A DNA stretch of 64,000 nt from positions 1,684,501-1,748,500 of the forward strand of contig NZ_CP102629.1 in assembly GCF_024721585.1 (NCBI RefSeq). Reading direction: 5' to 3'. A program made the translations under genes and the position numbers. Shown here one piece after another: positions 63,387 through 64,000 of the stretch. The notes below the pieces were generated by a model, which worked only from the letters and a program-made list of their open reading frames with translations, had not been told where the DNA came from and ran no database searches. Positions within the stretch are counted from its first letter, which is position 1; every line of letters begins with the position of its first letter. This stretch comes from Sphingomicrobium aestuariivivum. GTDB taxonomy: Bacteria > Pseudomonadota > Alphaproteobacteria > Sphingomonadales > Sphingomonadaceae.

Positions 63387-64000
63387 ATGAGCGACATCCG
63401 CATCGAGAGCGACAGCATCGGCGACATCGAGGTGCCTGCTGCTGCCTATTGGGGCGCACAGACCCAGCGCAGCTTGCAGAACTTCCCCTTCTCGGAGCGC
63501 GAGCGCATGCCGATGGGGATCGTCAAGGCGCAGGCCATCGTCAAGCAGGCCGCCGCGCGGGTCAATCGCAAGCACGGGCTCGACGAGGACCTCGCCGATG
63601 CGATGGAAGATGCCGCCCAGTCGATCATCCAGGGCAAGCGCGATGGCGAATTCCCGCTGACCATCTGGCAGACGGGCTCGGGCACGCAGACCAACATGAA
63701 CGTCAATGAAGTGATCGCGGGCATCGCCAACGAGGCATTGAGCGGGCAGCGCGGCGGCAAGGAGCCGGTCCACCCCAACGATCACGTCAACAAGTCGCAG
63801 AGCTCGAACGACAGCTTCCCGACCGCGCTCCACGTCTCGGCGGTACTGGCGACCGAGAACGAGCTCTTCCCCGCGCTCGACCGACTGACCGCGAGCCTTG
63901 CCGCCAAGGCCAAGGAATTCGACCATATCGTCAAGATCGGCCGCACCCACACGCAGGACGCCACCCCGCTGACGCTGGGGCAGGAGTTCTCGGGCTATGT
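63387..64000 (+). CDS. fumC: Fumarate hydratase class II (N-terminal part)
   Basis: The gene starts at 63387 behind a GGAGAG and runs off the right edge; 204 residues are present. The start [20 protein letters not shown] and [27 protein letters not shown] and [20 protein letters not shown] are class II fumarase signatures. The TCA enzyme hydrates fumarate to malate. Active-site His is in the GRTHTQD stretch. Confidence 0.96.
   Translation, partial: MSDIRIESDSIGDIEVPAAAYWGAQTQRSLQNFPFSERERMPMGIVKAQAIVKQAAARVNRKHGLDEDLADAMEDAAQSIIQGKRDGEFPLTIWQTGSGTQTNMNVNEVIAGIANEALSGQRGGKEPVHPNDHVNKSQSSNDSFPTALHVSAVLATENELFPALDRLTASLAAKAKEFDHIVKIGRTHTQDATPLTLGQEFSGY

Overview
The window looks like chromosomal DNA from a high-GC alphaproteobacterium, most likely a member of the Sphingomonadales. 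The evidence is the gene content and order: ctaC-ctaD, pdxJ-acpS-lepB, a one-Cys rpmJ, an alphaproteobacterial SspB and a tyrosine-free lasso-type RiPP locus with an HPr-kinase-like gene. Most coding sequence is about 65-70% GC, so long antisense open frames are common and were ignored. Neighbouring genes very often overlap by ATGA or GTGA, which points to compact operons with coupled translation. I see no tRNA, rRNA, CRISPR array or insertion sequence.

Layout: 1-7 kb holds cytochrome oxidase subunits I (partial) and II, pyrE, a tightly overlapped run (serine hydrolase, pdxJ, small membrane protein, acpS, lepB, AI-2E-type permease), and then FKBP and rpsU. 8-17 kb holds two different L,D-transpeptidases, a PilZ protein, a TesA-type esterase with a YbbA/YbbP-type ABC pair, a cyclophilin and small lipoproteins. 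17.5-22.9 kb is a lasso-type RiPP gene cluster. 23-34 kb holds rpmJ, several metallopeptidases (M28, M14, M16), gpmA, purE-purK and lepA. 34.2-37.0 kb is a lower-GC Dcm/Vsr/HNH restriction-modification island bordered by hairpins. 37-49 kb holds a terminase-small-subunit-like protein, an RhlE helicase, a hybrid PAS histidine kinase, a GGDEF-EAL protein, an M1 peptidase and a LytS/LytTR two-component pair. 49-64 kb holds transport genes (MATE, ABC-2, ClC, NSS), queG, adenosine kinase, HIT, sspB, rimK with its protease-like partner, and the start of fumC.

The most interesting system is the lasso-type cluster. On the minus strand it reads PqqD-like B1, ABC exporter, two short precursors, asparagine-synthetase-like cyclase C, and B2 protease. 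A HPr-kinase-like gene is divergent. The precursors (48 and 47 residues) are easily missed. Both carry a W-x-x-P-x-L leader motif at residues 11-16, a single Glu34 that would have to be the macrolactam acceptor, a conserved Cys46 and a C-terminal Ser. Their second Cys sits at residue 36 in one and residue 33 in the other, so the two products could have different disulfide topologies. The kinase and the C-terminal Ser together suggest a phosphorylated lasso peptide, as known for paeninodin. The core boundary cannot be fixed from sequence alone.
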